From: Channallabes apus | Taxonomy: Eukaryota > Chordata > Actinopteri > Siluriformes > Clariidae | Length of the DNA: 64,000 nucleotides | Direction: 5' to 3' | Assembly (NCBI GenBank): GCA_030522415.1 | Contig: CM060106.1 | Span: 31,196,485-31,260,484, forward strand | In this document: positions 23,999-33,307 of the stretch, one piece after another | Layout: each line of letters begins with the position of its first letter | How positions within the stretch are numbered: the stretch's first letter is position 1 | Notes under the pieces: model-generated | What the model saw: only the letters and a program-made list of their open reading frames with translations | What the model was told of the DNA's origin: nothing | Database searches by the model: none | Translations under genes and position numbers: made by a program

Positions 23999-24233
23999 CT
24001 CTGTAAGTAAGCTAAGCTAGCAAAGCTAGCGGGCATAAATAGGTTATGTTTAGGAAAATGGTATTGGATCGGTACGTGGACTCAAGTACTCGCCGATTCC
24101 GATGGCAGCTTTTTTTGTGGTATCGGCAGCATTTCCGATACCAGTATCGGAATCGGAACAACCCTAGTTCAAACCCCAATAAAGTTTTCACTGTACCCCC
24201 AAAAAAATATCACAAAAAGTATCTCCCCAAAAT

Positions 24234-25373
24234 ATGTTGCAAAACATGTCAATAGAACACAGTATAACATCGCCTCGGGGAGCTATCGCTCTCACAGAGG
24301 TGATGGAGCACACAGACTCTGTCAAAGCGCTAAGTGCCCGCGCATGCGCAGTACAGACCTATACATATGCTGTACGACGAACCGTGGTCTCTCCCGCAGC
24401 GCAGAGACCTTCTGTCACAAGAGGAGGAGGAGATCTTCCATCCTCATCCGGAACGACTGGCACTATGGGCCTGGCCTGTGAGTGGTCCAATTTAAGTAAG
24501 ACTGGCCTGCCTGACAGTGTCATCAAAACCATACAGAATGCCAGAGCAGCATCAACTAGGTCTCTCTACGATTGCAAATGGAATGTGTTTGAGCGCTGGT
24601 GCGCAACTAGACACGAGATTCCTTTTCAGTGTTCAGTGGCAGTGGTTCTTTCATTTGTTCAGGAAATGATAGATAAAGGCAAAGCGTTCTCAACCATAAA
24701 AGTGTTTCTGGCTGCTATATCTGCGTGTCACATTGGTTTTGATAATAAAACAGTGGGGCAACATCCTTTTGATATGCAGATTCATGCAGACTTGGGATTG
24801 GTGCTTGATGCATTGTCTACGTCCCCATTTGAACCGCTAGACAAGGTTGATTTCAAGGCACTGTCTTTCAAGACTGCACTATTAATAGCTTTGGTCTCAG
24901 CAAAGCGAGTGGGTGAGATTCATGCATTTTCTGTGCATTCAGCATGCTTGCAGTTCATGTCTGGGGATGCAGGAGTAGTTATGAAACCTAACCCGGCATT
25001 CATGCCTAAAGTCATTAATGCTATAAACCCTCTCGAGCTGAGGGCCTTCCATCCACCCCCTTTTGCATCATCAGAGCAGCAAAAGTTAAATACACTGTGC
25101 CCAGTGCGCGCTTTACGCATCTATACAGAGCAAACCAGAGGTTTAAGGGAGAGCGATCAGCTGTTCGTTTCTTGGATGAAACCTCGTACAGGGAAGCCGA
25201 TCACTAAGCAACGTTTATCGCATTGGATATTGGAGGCGATTTCGTTGGCATATTCCAGTAAGGTTCTCAAACCCCCAACTGGTTTACGCGCGCACTCAAC
25301 AAGGGGAATGTCAAGTTCCTGGGCTCTATTTAGAGGAGTCACATTACAGGATATCTGTGAAGCGGCGAGCTAG
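24234..25373 (+). pseudogene. DIRS tyrosine recombinase ORF (3' part)
   Basis: From about residue 85 the frame encodes a DIRS/phage-type integrase: the core-binding region (STRSLYDCKWNVFERWC, FVQEMIDKGKAFSTIKVFLA) and then the catalytic domain. ALLIALVSAKRVGEIHAF carries the first catalytic Arg, and GLRAHSTRGMSSSWALF carries the H..R pair. The expected catalytic Tyr region after QDICEAAS is not in this frame, because a TAG stop follows at 25371. It is therefore probably inactive unless the stop is an allele. It is part of the DIRS element, not a host gene. Confidence 0.8.
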
Positions 25374-26942
25374 TCATCTCCGCACACATTTGGCAGATTT
25401 CATAAACTGGAACGTTACAGCTCAGACTTTAGCTCATGCAGTACTGAGCGTAAGGACAGGATCTACAAGCTAAACTCGTTCAGCCCAGAATGTGTTGGTT
25501 ATGGTTGGCAGAAGACTTCAAGACAGGCTATCTGACAATAAGGGATTTAGGATATCCCATTGTGAGACACCGAAACGTATGCTTGAAAGAGAACAATAGG
25601 ATACTTGCGTAACCCCGGTTCTCCGATAGCATTAAGTGAGGTGTCTCACCAGACCACCCTCCTTGCTGTGCGAAGCGAGGAAGAGGTTGCTTGTTTTGAA
25701 TAGTGAAGTGACGTTGTGCTGCTCCCTTTATACGGGGGGGGGAAGGCCACTCCAAGACACAACGTCACATCTGCCAGCCAATTGGGGCTGGCGTAATGTA
25801 ATAGGGCTTCTGAGGAATACGCGGAAGGGGCGTATCCCATAGTGAGACACCTCACTTAATGCTATCAGAGAATCGGGGTTACGCAAGTAACCTATTGTTT
25901 TCTGGTTTTGACTTTAGTGCATCCCCTGACTTTGATTCTTGCTTTGTCCCTTTTTGTTTGTTTGCTTGGTTTTGTTGTATATATTTTTGTAAATTATTTC
26001 ACTGTATGTTTGTGCACTCACCAGTTGTAGGGGTGTGGCTGCCATTTGCTTTGGGTAAAAGGGTTTTTATTCACTGTTTTTGGTTTAGGAAGTTAGGTAA
26101 GGTATCTGTATTTTTGTTTGTGTTTTGTGTGCTAGGTAAATTAGCTTATAAAACCCAGATACCTGTTTTGTTTATTATTTTGGCCTGGGTCCACCCTGAA
26201 GCTGATCCTGGTATAGTGTTTGTACCTTTTATTTGAATTTGCTTTGTGTAAAGCAATACAAACCTCATCTTTTTGCCAGCTGAAGTATCTGTCTATTTCT
26301 TTCTGGTATATTACACCATTATATTCCACCTTCATACAGTTTAGAATAGAACCCCTAACCAATCATTTGCTGTACGGCCCAACCCTAGACTGGAACGTAA
26401 CACCTCACATGAAGTACTGTGATATGCCTGGACTTTTAATGGTATGTGTGTTAATAATTATTGGGCAGATTACAAAATGCAATTTTAACTGAATAAACTA
26501 TACTTTTCTATGTATTATGGCCAAATAACATGAGGTCTAATTTGCAGCATTTAAAAAAATCGCTAGTAATCAGGGGGGAAAAATCCTTGGTTTTGCATGG
26601 ATGCTTTAATTTGAGAAGCAATTTTTACACGTCATATGCTTACACCAATTTAAGATTACACCAATTTAAGTGTCAATACTCAGAAATATGAATAATTTGC
26701 ATTTTAATGTATAATGCTGAAAAATGGGCATTTTTGGGGCACATATAAAATCATCTCTCTAAAACTCTCCAATATTTTTAGGGAAGCAAGATTGGTCACT
26801 TCCATGTCGCATAAACTTCACATCGGCATACATTTCTGTATTATATGTATAACATAAAAAAATATTTTGCCATTAAGAACCAGGTGATTTATGAGACGAT
26901 TGTGACATAGTGCGTCACCTGAATCATGTGACAGACTCGTAC

Positions 26943-27064
26943 CTGGTGCTGCAGCCGGAGCTGAGGACGCAGGTAGCAGGTGATGGCCGCAACCTGCAGC
27001 GCGAAAAATGGCAGAGACCAGTTCTCTCTCAGAGAGATGGTGAACTCCACACGTGTTGTGTCTA

Positions 27065-27066
<2 letters not shown>
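26943..27066 (-). CDS. dpy19l3: dpy19l3 exon 7 (residues 199-240)
   Basis: The exon is 124 nt. Its acceptor GTGTAG sits directly after a (TG)n tract, and the donor is CAG|GTACGA. It encodes [17 protein letters not shown], then [20 protein letters not shown]. The motif [15 protein letters not shown] is nearly invariant in DPY19L3. The length is not a multiple of three, so skipping it would shift the frame. Confidence 0.95.

Positions 27067-27068
<2 letters not shown>

Positions 27069-27114
<46 letters not shown>
27069..27114. repeat. (CA)n microsatellite at the exon 7 acceptor
   Basis: About 23 CA units, (TG)n on the transcript, running directly into the exon 7 acceptor GTAG. Confidence 0.98.
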
Positions 27115-27116
<2 letters not shown>

Positions 27117-27295
27117 TAATGCAATTAGTACTCAAGGTCATAATCTGTATTTTAAATGTTCTTTTATTCTTAAAAAGATAAAGCAACAATGGAATTATTC
27201 AGAAAGCCCTGTACCAAAGCCAAAACCTTACAGAATAGCAATGAAGTCCTGTTGCATGAGAGAATTTTAATTGTGTGTATGTGTATGCACCATAC

Positions 27296-27441
27296 CTGTT
27301 GAGGATGTACCAGACGGCAGCGAGAGTCCCAGCCAGCAATGAATCACTGAGCATCCAACTGATAAGGAAGAGCGCGAGTACATACACTGCTTGTAGAGCA
27401 AACACGGTGTAGATGTAGAAGTACACCGGTTCGAGGTAGGA
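27296..27441 (-). CDS. dpy19l3: dpy19l3 exon 6 (residues 151-198)
   Basis: The exon is 146 nt with acceptor CACACAG and donor AACAG|GTATGG. It encodes SYLEPVYFYIYTVFALQAVY, a hydrophobic stretch (VLALFLISWMLSDSLLAG), and TLAAVWYILN. This aligns with human KYLEPVYFYIYTLFGLQAIY...LAAFWYVTNR. Two membrane segments are visible. The Arg codon at its end is split with exon 7. Confidence 0.95.
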
Positions 27442-27770
27442 CTGTGTGTACCCAAACACAGATGCGCACACAAACATTTTTGTTATTTTACAGGCCAAGC
27501 ATGAAAGAAACATCATATGCATGTGTGTGTTAACCAGTGCGAACTCGGGTCATCACGATCTTGGTGGGCCTGCACATTTGGAACTTCTGTGCTTTTCATT
27601 TACATTTTTAGTATTTCTGAGATTTTTACATGGACATTAACTTGGATTCCCCCCCCCCCCCCCAAGTCATCTCAGTTGACAATCTCAATCTGCTGGCATT
27701 TTCATTGACTGTTGTATTACATTACAAAGTGCTTATATTGAAATAGCTGTTTAAAAAAATTAAGCTATAC

Positions 27771-27892
27771 CTGAATGGGTAGCATCCTGTAGAGTATACT
27801 CAGCAACACCTCCTGATAGATGTTCATACGCTGTAGAATATTAATAGTCCTCCTAGACTCTGTTGTGTTGTCATTTATCAGCGAAGATAAAC
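27771..27892 (-). CDS. dpy19l3: dpy19l3 exon 5 (residues 110-150)
   Basis: The exon is 122 nt with acceptor TGCAG and donor CAG|GTATAG. It translates to GLSSLINDNTTESRRTIN followed by ILQRMNIYQEVLLSILYRML and PIQ, matching human NLLQRMNIYQEVFLSILYRVLPIQ. It contains an N-glycosylation sequon (NDNTT region) in the predicted luminal loop. Confidence 0.95.
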
Positions 27893-28219
27893 CTGCATAC
27901 ACACAAAGTCACACGTCACATTAGCACTCACATTTAACTGATTACTGCATTGGCCATCATTAAATATTACATAAATATTACATAATTACATGAAAATTTC
28001 CTTATTTTCATTAACATTTATTCAATCTATAACCTAAAAGTGAAACAACATTAATTGTGTATAATTAGCTCGTCTCATAGTAAAATACTTGTTGTGCAAA
28101 GCTATAAAGCAAAGATGCTATGAGTTTTTATATCCATATTTTATACACACTGTATATCAGTGTGGCAAAAATGTATATACACTTCAGGAAAAGAAACATA
28201 GTATGGTGTGTGTGTGTGT

Positions 28220-28270
<51 letters not shown>

Positions 28271-28612
28271 TATATATATAAATATACACAATAAAAGCAA
28301 TAGCAATTTTAAAAAAAATTATAAAATATTTTAATTAAAAGTTTTCTTTTCTTGAAGTGTGTATACATTTTTTTGACTCTCTTAGAGAGAAAGCAAAGAT
28401 GTATACATATTTATGCCTCCTGTGTCTAAATGTCACACAGAATTACTGTAGGTTTTTACAGTGTAGAAAATGGTTTTCTATATTTCCTTTACTGTAATTT
28501 TTTATTATAATATTCTTTTCATATATTATATTACTAACTTGAATATTTTCTTTTCATACGCCTTTATTTTATTATTATTATATTCTTATTTTATATTATT
28601 TATTTAGAATAT

Positions 28613-29139
28613 ACACTACCGTTCAAAAGTTTTAGATCACTTTCTAACTCCATGATGGTTCCTGGAATGCTGAAAGTGACCAGAAATGCATTAATCTCCT
28701 TTGAACAGTTGATATTGAGATGTTTCTGCTACTTCTGCTCTGTAAAGACTTCATAACGCCTCTAATCTGAGGTGCTGTTAATTGGTCATTTTTCAGGCTG
28801 ATAACTCTAAATGAACTTCTCGTCTGCAGCAGAGGTAGGTTTTGGTCTCGTCCTCCTGGGACGGCCTTCATGAGAGCCAGTTTCATTATGGTGCTTGACG
28901 GATTTTGTAAATGCACTTGACAATACTGTTCTTGCAAGAACTATTACAGAAAGGCCGACCTCTGTGTCTTAAAATAACAACTAACTGTTTTTGTTGTTGT
29001 TACGTAATTACCTAATTCCATATGTGTTATTTTATAGTTTTGAAATCTCCAGTATTGTTGTAGAATGTAGAAAATAAATCAATAAACAAAAAAAAAGAAA
29101 TTTGCATGTGTTCTAAAACTTTTGAACGGTAGTGTATAT
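28613..29139 (-). mobile_element. Tc1/mariner MITE (TACACTACCGTTCAAAAGTT ends)
   Basis: Inverted ends TACACTACCGTTCAAAAGTT and AACTTTTGAACGGTAGTGTA flank about 525 bp. The minus strand retains a decayed N-terminal transposase stretch (LRSRSSRNISISTVQRRL-type helix-turn-helix). A related, more decayed copy is at about 60590-60850. Confidence 0.8.
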
Positions 29140-29496
29140 TTTTTTAGGTCATATAGTGTTTTTTTTGGGGGGGTCAATGTTGTTTAAACATTTCACTGCA
29201 TATGACACCATGCATGACCGTGTATGTGACAAATAAAAAATATATAATTTAAGTTAATAAATGTTTAACATAATAACAAAATATAATGCTAGCCATAGTT
29301 TCTATTAATTGTTTTATTTATTTTTAGCTCTTCCATGTCTGCTAATGACCTATTAAAATGACTGACTGATTTGGAAATACAGTAAAAAATGTTAAATATA
29401 TTCCAGTTATTAAATTAATGAAATGTTTTCAAACATAAATAAACATAATAATTACAATTTATGCCACAAAAATATTAACAACAATAACTGAAAATG

Positions 29497-29533
<37 letters not shown>

Positions 29534-32125
29534 TGTGAATTTGATCTGATTAGACTTTTGGTGTACTGTTAATATTCTATTTAATTCAATTAGAAAAGTG
29601 TCATTTCAAAATCAGAAAATTTACTCTCTTTATTTCAAGCAGCTATATTACTTACATGGTTAATAAACACAAATACTGTGTAAATTGGGTTGCTGATCAT
29701 TTAAATGTAATCTCATACACAGTGATCATCTAAAGTAATGATTTAATTTAATTTCCCAGTGTTTTTTGCTCCACACTTCAGTCCTGTATGTGGCGGTAAT
29801 GTACCAATCGCCCATAGCCACAAAAAGAGTAAGCATAATGTAAATATTTGCAGAAGATGCAGGCAGTTTCTATTTTCTGCAAAATCTGTGGTATACCTTT
29901 AAACGAATTAATTCATTAATTAGACCATTTGCAAATGTATCTAAATAACTTAAAAGTGTTAAGTGATTCTGAATAGAAAAGTGACACAATGATACAAAGA
30001 ACTGTATCTTATGGATTCACAAATGATTCATTAATTAAACTGCATCGCACAGCTCCAAATACTACTTCTAGTACTTTTAATAATAATAAAATAAGTAGTA
30101 ATAATGAAGAATTTCAACCTTGCTTAATGCCCAATGATTAAGGCTACTTAAAGATGATTCCAAGTTAATATTATTAAAAAAGAAAAAAAGAAAGAAAGAC
30201 ATACTTCCTAAACAACAAGAAAATTTCTCCACAATCTAAAATTGTCATTATAATCGGTTTACAAACACACTCCGAGTTTAGATTTAAAGCCATATAGATC
30301 TCACTTAAGCAATGCTACAGAGACTACGTACAAAAATCCCATATAAACATATTCAATAAAGAAGTGAACATCTAATCAGGAACCAAGACCATTTACATGA
30401 TGATGCCCAATTGCTCAGGAACAATAAAGCAGCACCCAGAGAACAGCGATGAGCATTGTTGCAGCAGCTGTCAGTTTGTTCTACATTGCTAATGGCTTAA
30501 TTGGAGCACAAAAGTGATTTGGCTCACTCAGAGCACTTTGAGAAAGCTCTTTTGTTATATTCCTTCTCTCTTCTGTAAGTAGCAGAACTCCCATGATTGC
30601 ACTCGCTTTACTCGAACAGTCACGGAAAACAGACAAAGTGGACTGGAGGGATGACTGGTCAGCTCATTACTTCATTTACATTGTATTCAAGTTTCCACTG
30701 GCTCGATATCTACCAAGTAAGCTGGAATGGCAATTAGTAAAAAAAAAAATAATAATAATTTTTAAGTTGTTGAAGAGAAGAGGACAAATCAAGTTAATTT
30801 AGAAACAAAACACATATGCATGTTTAAATTATTTAATGGAGTACAGCAGGAAATTTGTAGAAATGAAAACAAACTACAGGACGTATCTTTGTTTGATCAT
30901 TGCACGGGATCTAAATGCACTCCACCAGAGTTAGAGCAACGTTGATCTGTCAAAAGGACTAAGTGGTATAAAAATACAGGTGGAATATAGCTAAGCACCA
31001 CCAGCTATAAAACAGCCAAAAATCATCAGTGATCCACCGGGATGTTTTACAATGACCTATCAGTTTGGGACCTGTCAAAATTCTGTGATGAAACCAAGAT
31101 GAACATGTATCCAAAAGCATGGAAATATAAGAATATGGATAAGGTAGGAAGGGCGCATGATCCAAATCACAGTATGATTCCTACCTTATCCATATTCTTA
31201 TATTTATAAAGTATATATATATATATATACTTATATCTGACAGGCTCTGGTCAGATTAATTAAAACATTGCAAAACTGAAAGAAAGGCACTTCACAGTAC
31301 AAATGGATAATGATCCAAAACGTAATGTATCATAAAAGCAACCCAAGTGCTTCTTATGGTCAAAATAAAAGTGGCCTGGAAAACCTCCTTAAGAGAAGAA
31401 ACTCGGCATGTCCAGTTACAGTGTTTAGGCAGTCGTTTACAAGGAGTTTGCATCTATTAAAAAAAAGAATCACAAAATTACAAAAATTGCATCACCATCC
31501 AAATAATTATGGACTCAACTGTCCGTTGATGCTGTTACTATGTGATGTACTACTGATTCCCACCACCTGCTGAGCTACACACATTGGCCATAGCACAACA
31601 TTGTAGCTGGGAAAACAATTCCAAGTGAAAACTGTTATATAGGCAAACATTTCAGCATAATTCTTATTCTATACAATAAATTTATGAGACGTGGCAATAA
31701 TTCTGGAGGAAAGAGTATGAATATGTCTACGTTAAGTTTGTCAACCAGTTGAGATTACCTTAAATTGAGCTGATGTTCATTGCAGACCATGTGCTCTTCT
31801 GCATTTCATTTATGGTCTGTTTTTTGCATCTATGGAAACATAAAAGCACTAACTCCAGTCGTGGCATATACATGTGGCTTCAACTCGAATCTCAGCAACT
31901 GATAGGCGTTTAGTTTGGCAACAGTTGTATTGCTGTCTGCTCCATTTAAAAGTTGTGCATTTGGACTGGATTCTGCCGGACTTGTAAATCACTTTGAATA
32001 AAAGCATCTATGTTACTATCTGGCAATGTTGTCTTATTATGGAGGGGGAAAAAAAGAAGAAAAAAAACAGCAGAGCCTTCAGGCCATTTGGACAGCAGGC
32101 TTCAAAACTGAATAAATCTCCATAC
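29140..32125 (-). other. dpy19l3: dpy19l3 intron, no gene seen
   Basis: AT-rich intron with an (ATT)n run at about 29500 and the perfect hairpin at 31123-31205. The stretch 30960-31180 may be transposon relic. No coding exon supported. Confidence 0.65.
31123..31205. repeat. perfect 28-bp inverted repeat
   Basis: Arm 31123-31150 (core ATAAGAATATGGATAAGGTA) is perfectly complementary to 31178-31205, with a 27-nt loop. Transcribed from either strand it would form a strong hairpin. Confidence 0.9.
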
Positions 32126-32216
32126 CTTCCTGTATAGTCGAGGCACTGAGCATCTGTTTGTAGTAGGAGTAGTAGAGGCCACATTCTGTCCGAAAGGAGA
32201 TTTCACGCTCCACTTC
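32126..32216 (-). CDS. dpy19l3: dpy19l3 exon 4 (first luminal loop; residues 80-109)
   Basis: The exon is 91 nt, with acceptor TTGGCAG and donor GAAG|GTATGG. It encodes EVEREISFRTECGLYYSYYK and then QMLSASTIQE, almost identical to human DPY19L3. The conserved acidic and aromatic residues (EREISFRTE, YYSYYK) are hallmarks of the DPY19 luminal loop close to the active site. Entry is phase 0, so it can accept either exon 3 or the alternative exon. Confidence 0.95.
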
Positions 32217-33040
32217 CTGCCAAAAAATCCAGAACATGACAAATGAGCAACGGGATCAAATAAAAGCCATGACATACGGTGTCTTCTGTGTATGTAACAG
32301 ATGCTTATTTAAGCGGTACGTTGTTTTCAGACAGATGTCGGCATAATAGAGTTACAAAATAAGTTGAAGACAAACAGGTGCGATAACTGTGGCTGGTTAA
32401 AGTAGTTCATATAAAAATTCCTCCTGTTTAACATGGATTTTTAGCACAGATAAGACAAAAGATCCTAAAACAACAAATCAAAACTGCTGAACTGGAGTCG
32501 CATCCTTGCTGTATTTCTGCCCTACAAACAGTGTTCTTGTGAAAGAACCCAGATCCACTGCAAGACAGATGAAGTGCATCATTGATCCCTGCTCTTACAG
32601 ACCCAGCTTATGCTCTAAATTTACACAGATTGAAGTTTCTTCGATTTCATTAAGAGGAAATGAAATATAAAACACATTAATGTCCTTTTTAAACGGAGAC
32701 AAAATGCACTGTAAATCCGCTTGAGAAATATTAAAGTAAGAGTCACAACTTCCTGTTAGCGAAACTCATTATAAAGTCTGCACCAAAGCTGCTTTCAACT
32801 TCCAATATTGCTTGCATGTGTTTTAAGGAATATAATTATCTTTTTAAAACAAATTTAATGCAGCACAATAGTAAATATGTCTGACTACAAATACATATGT
32901 CAGAGAAACCCTGGATTATAATTTTTTTTTATATATAATAGGCATAACACCAAATTGGATTAAGTCCATATTAACCAAACTTCTCTCACACTCAAAGATC
33001 TACGGACTCGCACTTACTTTTTCAAAGTGGTCCTTCTTAC

Positions 33041-33307
33041 CTCCAGCTGTGAAAACCAGAGCAGGTTCTCATGGATGGAATTAACATACCAAGCATGGAA
33101 GAGTCCAATCACCCCTGCCAATGTTAAACCAACCACCATGCCAACAGTCTTCCAACACCTCAAGTCATTAAGCTTCATCCATGAAGAACGGCAGCAACCT
33201 GAGTCCAGCCACTGCCTTGTTTTTAAGAGCCTTGTGTGTTCTTTTGTTGAATAGACGGGGTCCAGAATGCTCTCCCGCATGTCCTTTCCTCTCCGTCTTG
33301 TCTCCAT
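33041..33307 (-). CDS. dpy19l3: alternative first coding exon of dpy19l3 (89 codons, second TM1)
   Basis: The reading frame from ATG 33307 (good context: G at -3, G at +4) starts METRRRGKDMRES, has a basic tail, a hydrophobic helix (VGMVVGLTLAGVIGLFHAWYV) and NSIHENLLWFSQLE. It ends with the strong phase-0 donor GAG|GTAAGA. Phase and position match exon 3 exactly, so it can join exon 4 (EVEREISF). Ungapped over 38 residues it shares 13 identities with exon 3, including W, G..G, GL, YV, HEN and LWFS. The frame stays open upstream to 33601, so a longer N-terminus is possible. It lies in the intron between exons 3 and 4, so it is probably driven by its own promoter near 33.3-34 kb, or else spliced as an alternative. 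No close match is expected in human DPY19L3, whose N-terminus resembles exon 3. Confidence 0.75.

Larger units (their letters stand above)
21618..24166. mobile_element. hAT-like nonautonomous element inside the DIRS element
   Basis: An exact 8-bp target duplication gttcaaac flanks it (21610-21617 and 24167-24174), the hAT signature. Ends are TAGAGATGTTACGATACC and, inverted, TAGGGTTGTTCCGATTCC. Subterminal sequence is rich in repeated CGATACCG/CGGTATCG motifs. Without its two insertions it is only about 430 bp, a MITE with no transposase. The Tc1 copy and a solo LTR sit inside it. Confidence 0.85.
19560..25899 (+). mobile_element. DIRS-type tyrosine-recombinase retrotransposon (defective)
   Basis: The element begins GTTCTCTTTCAAGC and ends AACCTATTGTT, so both ends carry GTT. 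Inverted terminal repeats of about 190 bp lie at 19590-19780 and about 25665-25845. Near the right end, about 25560-25645, is an internal complementary region. It is complementary to the left terminus (GAAACGTATGCTTGAAAGAG) joined to the right terminus (CTTGCGTAACCCC), the diagnostic DIRS layout. It keeps broken gag and a tyrosine recombinase, but no reverse transcriptase/RNase H is visible between 21300 and 24230, so it cannot be autonomous. A hAT element splits it. Confidence 0.88.
19236..26402. mobile_element. solo LTR interrupted by a DIRS element (outermost layer of a nest)
   Basis: The left piece (19236-19559) starts TGTTACGACCC and the right piece (25900-26402) ends GGAACGTAACA, so the ends are TGTTACG/CGTAACA. 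A 4-bp target duplication cctc flanks it (19232-19235 and 26403-26406). With the DIRS insertion removed, the LTR would be about 830 bp. No gag-pol interior is present, so it is a solo LTR left by recombination. The family is not identified. Confidence 0.7.

Noticed and set aside
24234..25373. 379-codon ORF as a host gene
   Set aside because: It is the tyrosine recombinase of the DIRS element, lying between its gag remnant and terminal repeats.
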